Origin: Citrobacter sp. Cu233 | Lineage (GTDB): Bacteria > Pseudomonadota > Gammaproteobacteria > Enterobacterales > Enterobacteriaceae | Direction of reading: 5' to 3' | Assembly (NCBI RefSeq): GCF_030332225.1 | Contig: NZ_JAOWIF010000043.1 | Location: forward strand, 124,001 to 188,000 | DNA length: 64,000 bases | In this document: positions 60,258 to 64,000 of the stretch, one piece after another | How positions within the stretch are numbered: the stretch's first letter is position 1 | Layout: every line of letters starts with the position of its first letter | Translations under genes and position numbers: made by a program | The notes under the pieces: generated by a model | What the model was told of the DNA's origin: nothing | Databases searched by the model: none | What the model saw: the letters and a program-made list of their open reading frames with translations, nothing else

Positions 60258-61178
60258 ATGTTGAAATTTATATTACGCCGCTGTCTGGAAGCGATTCCGA
60301 CGCTATTTATTCTTATTACGATTTCATTCTTTATGATGCGTCTCGCGCCGGGGAGTCCTTTCACCGGAGAACGAGCCTTACCGCCAGAAGTTCTGGCGAA
60401 TATTGAAGCGAAATACCATCTCAATGATCCGATCTCAACGCAGTACTTTAGCTATCTGAAACAGCTGGCGCACGGTGATTTTGGGCCATCCTTTAAATAT
60501 AAAGACTACACCGTTAATGACCTGGTCGCGTCCAGCTTTCCGGTTTCTGCGAAGCTGGGTGCTGCGGCCTTTATTCTGGCAGTTGTGATTGGCGTCAGTG
60601 CTGGCGTAATCGCCGCGTTGAAGCAAAACACGCGTTGGGATTACACGGTCATGGGGGTGGCGATGACCGGGGTGGTGATCCCCAGTTTTGTCGTTGCTCC
60701 CTTATTAGTCATGATATTTGCAATCACACTGAAATGGCTACCCGGTGGCGGCTGGAACGGTGGGGCGCTGAAATTTATGATCCTGCCCATGGTGGCGTTA
60801 TCCCTGGCCTATATTGCCAGTATTGCGCGTATTACCCGCGGCTCAATGATTGAAGTGCTGCACTCTAACTTTATTCGGACCGCGCGCGCTAAAGGGTTGC
60901 CGATGCGACGGATCATTTTCCGCCATGCGTTAAAACCTGCGCTGTTGCCGGTGTTGTCCTATATGGGACCCGCGTTTGTCGGCATTATTACCGGTTCGAT
61001 GGTTATTGAAACTATCTATGGTTTACCTGGCATAGGGCAGTTGTTCGTGAATGGTGCATTAAACCGCGATTACTCGCTGGTACTGAGCCTGACTATTCTG
61101 GTCGGCACGCTGACCATCGTGTTTAACGCGATTGTCGATGTGCTGTATGCCGTAATCGACCCGAAAATCCGTTACTGA
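60258..61178 (+). CDS. oppB: oligopeptide ABC transporter permease OppB
   Basis: A 306-residue permease with six membrane helices and the EAA loop (IEVLHSNFIRTARAKGLPMRRIIFRHALKPALLPVLS, about 195-230, quoted in part as RTARAKGLPMRRIIFRHAL). Forms the channel with OppC. AGAAGGTACGGGCA precedes ATG 60258; oppC follows 14 bases after its stop. Confidence 0.97.
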   Translation: MLKFILRRCLEAIPTLFILITISFFMMRLAPGSPFTGERALPPEVLANIEAKYHLNDPISTQYFSYLKQLAHGDFGPSFKYKDYTVNDLVASSFPVSAKLGAAAFILAVVIGVSAGVIAALKQNTRWDYTVMGVAMTGVVIPSFVVAPLLVMIFAITLKWLPGGGWNGGALKFMILPMVALSLAYIASIARITRGSMIEVLHSNFIRTARAKGLPMRRIIFRHALKPALLPVLSYMGPAFVGIITGSMVIETIYGLPGIGQLFVNGALNRDYSLVLSLTILVGTLTIVFNAIVDVLYAVIDPKIRY

Positions 61179-61192
61179 TACTGGAGCTCGCT

Positions 61193-62101
61193 ATGATGTT
61201 AAGTAAGAAAAACAGCGAAGCGCTGGAGAATTTCAGTGAGAAGCTGGAGGTCGAAGGTCGCAGCCTGTGGCAGGACGCTCGTCGACGCTTTATGCATAAC
61301 CGTGCGGCAGTCGCCAGCCTCATGGTACTGGTGGTTATTGCGCTGTTTGTGACGTTAGCACCCATGTTATCGCAGTTTACCTACTTCGATACTGACTGGG
61401 GCATGATGTCCAGTGCGCCTGATACGGAGTCCGGGCACTATTTTGGCACTGACTCATCCGGTCGTGACCTGCTGGTGCGGGTGGCGATTGGTGGACGGAT
61501 CTCGTTGATGGTGGGGATTGCGGCTGCGCTGGTGGCGGTGATTGTGGGCACACTGTACGGTTCACTGTCGGGATACCTGGGCGGCAAAATCGACTCCGTG
61601 ATGATGCGTCTGCTGGAAATCCTTAACTCCTTCCCGTTCATGTTCTTCGTTATTCTGTTGGTCACCTTCTTTGGGCAAAACATTCTACTGATCTTTGTGG
61701 CTATTGGGATGGTGTCCTGGCTTGATATGGCGCGTATCGTTCGTGGCCAGACGCTGAGCCTGAAGCGCAAAGAGTTTATTGAAGCAGCCCAGGTCGGTGG
61801 GGTGTCTACTGTGCGTATTGTTGTGCGCCACATTGTGCCAAACGTACTGGGTGTAGTGGTGGTCTACGCCTCGTTGTTGGTTCCCAGCATGATCCTGTTT
61901 GAATCGTTCCTGAGCTTCCTGGGACTGGGTACACAAGAGCCGCTAAGTAGCTGGGGTGCACTACTCAGTGATGGTGCCAACTCGATGGAAGTATCGCCAT
62001 GGTTACTGCTGTTCCCGGCAGGGTTCCTGGTGGTGACGCTATTCTGTTTTAACTTTATTGGCGATGGCCTACGTGATGCCCTCGACCCGAAAGACCGTTA
62101 A
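61193..62101 (+). CDS. oppC: oligopeptide ABC transporter permease OppC
   Basis: A 302-residue permease with an N-terminal OppC-type extension (LSKKNSEALENFSEKLEVEG), six membrane helices and the EAA loop near EFIEAAQVGGVSTVRIVVRH (about 187-206). Length equals E. coli OppC. Partner of OppB; oppD begins 11 bases downstream. Confidence 0.97.
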   Translation: MMLSKKNSEALENFSEKLEVEGRSLWQDARRRFMHNRAAVASLMVLVVIALFVTLAPMLSQFTYFDTDWGMMSSAPDTESGHYFGTDSSGRDLLVRVAIGGRISLMVGIAAALVAVIVGTLYGSLSGYLGGKIDSVMMRLLEILNSFPFMFFVILLVTFFGQNILLIFVAIGMVSWLDMARIVRGQTLSLKRKEFIEAAQVGGVSTVRIVVRHIVPNVLGVVVVYASLLVPSMILFESFLSFLGLGTQEPLSSWGALLSDGANSMEVSPWLLLFPAGFLVVTLFCFNFIGDGLRDALDPKDR

Positions 62102-62112
62102 GGAGTGCCGCC

Positions 62113-63126
62113 ATGAGCGTAATTGAGACCTCAACCGCGCCGCTCGCGCAACAACAGGCTAACGCACTGCTGAACGTTACCGATCTGCGAGTGACGTTTG
62201 CCACCCCTGATGGTGATGTTACTGCAGTAAACGATTTAAACTTTTCACTACGCGCCGGGGAAACCCTGGGTATTGTTGGTGAGTCTGGTTCAGGTAAGTC
62301 GCAGACTGCATTTGCCTTGATGGGCCTGCTGGCCGCAAATGGCCGTATTGGCGGTTCCGCTACATTCAACGGACGTGAAATCCTGAATTTACCGGAGCGT
62401 GAGCTGAATAAGCTGCGCGCCGAGCAAATCTCGATGATCTTCCAGGACCCTATGACTTCCCTGAATCCGTATATGCGGGTCGGCGAACAGTTAATGGAAG
62501 TTCTGATGCTACACAAAGGTATGAGCAAAGCAGAAGCCTTTGAGGAGTCAGTCAGAATGCTGGATGCGGTAAAAATGCCGGAAGCGCGCAAGCGTATGAA
62601 AATGTACCCGCATGAATTCTCCGGCGGTATGCGTCAACGTGTGATGATCGCCATGGCGTTACTGTGCAGGCCAAAGTTACTGATTGCCGATGAACCTACT
62701 ACTGCGCTGGATGTCACGGTTCAGGCGCAAATCATGACGCTGCTGAATGAGCTGAAAAGTGAATTCAATACCGCAATTATCATGATTACCCACGACCTCG
62801 GTGTTGTTGCCGGTATTTGCGACAAGGTGCTGGTAATGTATGCCGGACGCACGATGGAATATGGTAGTGCGCGCGATGTCTTTTATAAGCCGGTTCATCC
62901 GTATTCGATTGGCCTGCTTAATGCCGTCCCGCGTCTGGATGCTGAAGGGGAAGAAATGCTGACTATCCCTGGTAATCCGCCGAACCTGTTGCGTTTACCG
63001 AAAGGCTGCCCGTTCCAGCCCCGTTGCCCGCATGCCATGGAAATCTGTAACAGTGCTCCGCCACTGGAAGAGTTTAGTCCGGGCCGTCTGCGCGCCTGCT
63101 TTAAACCGGTGGAGGAACTGGTATGA
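62113..63126 (+). CDS. oppD: oligopeptide ABC transporter ATPase OppD
   Basis: A 337-residue ATPase: Walker A GESGSGKSQ near residue 57, Q-loop IFQDPMTSLNP, signature FSGGMRQRVMIAMAL near residue 170, Walker B LLIADEPTTALD, and the C-terminal OppD-type cysteine cluster CPFQPRCPHAMEIC near 300-313 that binds an iron-sulfur cluster in related transporters. Its stop overlaps the oppF start (ATGA). Confidence 0.97.
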   Translation: MSVIETSTAPLAQQQANALLNVTDLRVTFATPDGDVTAVNDLNFSLRAGETLGIVGESGSGKSQTAFALMGLLAANGRIGGSATFNGREILNLPERELNKLRAEQISMIFQDPMTSLNPYMRVGEQLMEVLMLHKGMSKAEAFEESVRMLDAVKMPEARKRMKMYPHEFSGGMRQRVMIAMALLCRPKLLIADEPTTALDVTVQAQIMTLLNELKSEFNTAIIMITHDLGVVAGICDKVLVMYAGRTMEYGSARDVFYKPVHPYSIGLLNAVPRLDAEGEEMLTIPGNPPNLLRLPKGCPFQPRCPHAMEICNSAPPLEEFSPGRLRACFKPVEELV

Positions 63127-64000
63127 ATGCGGTAACCGAACAACGAAAAGTACTCCTCGAAATTGCCGATCTGAAAGTCCATTTCGACATCAAAGATGGT
63201 AAACAGTGGTTCTGGCAACCGTCGAAAACGCTGAAAGCCGTTGATGGCGTGACCCTACGTCTGTATGAGGGCGAAACATTAGGTGTGGTGGGGGAATCCG
63301 GTTGCGGGAAATCGACGTTCGCGCGTGCGATTATCGGTCTGGTAAAAGCGACTGATGGTAAAGTCGCCTGGCTCGGTAAAGATTTGCTTGGCATGAAACC
63401 CGATGAGTGGCGGGCGGTGCGCAGTGACATCCAGATGATTTTCCAGGATCCGCTGGCATCGTTAAACCCGCGTATGACCATCGGTGAAATTATCGCTGAA
63501 CCGCTGCGGACTTATCACCCGAATCTGCCTGGGCAGGAGGTCCGTGACCGCGTAAAGGCGATGATGATGAAAGTGGGGTTACTGCCTAACCTGATTAACC
63601 GCTACCCGCACGAGTTTTCCGGTGGGCAGTGCCAGCGTATTGGCATTGCTCGCGCGTTGATCCTTGAGCCGAAGCTGATAATTTGTGATGAGCCCGTATC
63701 CGCGCTGGATGTGTCGATTCAGGCGCAGGTTGTTAACCTGTTGCAGCAATTACAGCGTGAGATGGGTTTATCATTAATCTTCATTGCCCATGACCTGGCA
63801 GTGGTTAAGCATATTTCCGATCGCGTGCTGGTGATGTATCTCGGACATGCGGTGGAGTTAGGGACCTATGACGAGGTGTACCATAATCCACTGCATCCCT
63901 ATACCAAAGCGCTAATGTCAGCGGTGCCAATTCCCGATCCTGATATGGAGAGGAACAAGGTTATCCAACTGCTGGAAGGTGAGTTACCATCCCCGATAAA
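63123..64000 (+). CDS. oppF: oligopeptide ABC transporter ATPase OppF (cut by right edge)
   Basis: The first 292 or so codons of oppF are visible and the frame is open at the window end. Walker A GESGCGKSTFARA near residue 58, signature FSGGQCQRIGIARAL near 165, Walker B LIICDEPVSALD. Second ATPase of the Opp importer. The rest of the C-terminal cluster region lies outside. Confidence 0.97.
   Translation, partial: MNAVTEQRKVLLEIADLKVHFDIKDGKQWFWQPSKTLKAVDGVTLRLYEGETLGVVGESGCGKSTFARAIIGLVKATDGKVAWLGKDLLGMKPDEWRAVRSDIQMIFQDPLASLNPRMTIGEIIAEPLRTYHPNLPGQEVRDRVKAMMMKVGLLPNLINRYPHEFSGGQCQRIGIARALILEPKLIICDEPVSALDVSIQAQVVNLLQQLQREMGLSLIFIAHDLAVVKHISDRVLVMYLGHAVELGTYDEVYHNPLHPYTKALMSAVPIPDPDMERNKVIQLLEGELPSPI

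Overview
This window is chromosome of a member of the Enterobacteriaceae, most likely Citrobacter or a close relative. From about 10.6 kb onward, gene order and protein sequences follow the E. coli 27-min region almost gene for gene: ychF-pth-ychH, dauA-prs-ispE-lolB, hemA-prfA-prmC-sirB2-sirB1-kdsA, chaA/chaC, ychN, ychO, narLX, narK-narGHJI, tyrosine tRNA pair, purU-ychJ, rssAB, galU, hns, tdk, adhE, ychE, oppABCDF. The species name is inferred from recalled similarity, not from a search.

Two accessory blocks interrupt this backbone. Block 1 (1-10532, plus strand) starts with the end of the HutC repressor gene and hutD. Next come hutU (urocanase) and, in one compact run, a class III CoA-transferase, an acyl-CoA dehydrogenase, an NCS1 permease, EtfB, EtfA and a full-length ETF:quinone oxidoreductase. 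hutH, the usual partner of hutU, is absent. The set would convert a saturated imidazole acid to urocanate. My leading hypothesis is uptake, CoA activation and alpha-beta dehydrogenation of imidazole propionate (dihydrourocanate), with electrons going through ETF to quinone and urocanate passing to HutU.

Block 2 (13039 to about 19450, minus strand) lies between ychH and dauA, which are neighbours in E. coli. A cobalamin riboswitch leads a run of seven genes: substrate-binding protein, FecCD-type permease and ATPase of an importer, then a pseudoazurin and a three-subunit cytochrome bc1 complex (Rieske, cytochrome b, cytochrome c1). E. coli and Salmonella have no bc1 complex. Placing one, with its copper carrier, behind a B12 riboswitch and a B12-type importer is the second striking system here. 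No terminal oxidase or reductase for the pseudoazurin is in the window.

The rest is housekeeping and respiratory backbone: translation factors and tRNA (ychF, pth, prfA, prmC, tyrosine tRNAs), PRPP, isoprenoid, haem, KDO and formate/purine metabolism (prs, ispE, hemA, kdsA, purU), nitrate sensing and respiration (narXL, narK, narGHJI, with clear FNR boxes), stress regulation (rssB, hns), fermentation (adhE) and oligopeptide uptake (opp, cut by the right edge in oppF). Small departures from E. coli are the apparent loss of chaB, a DUF1883-type small gene between chaC and ychN, an ERIC element after narK, REP-like elements in several gaps and a 175-bp rtt-type repeat behind the tRNA genes. No insertion sequence, prophage or CRISPR array was seen.
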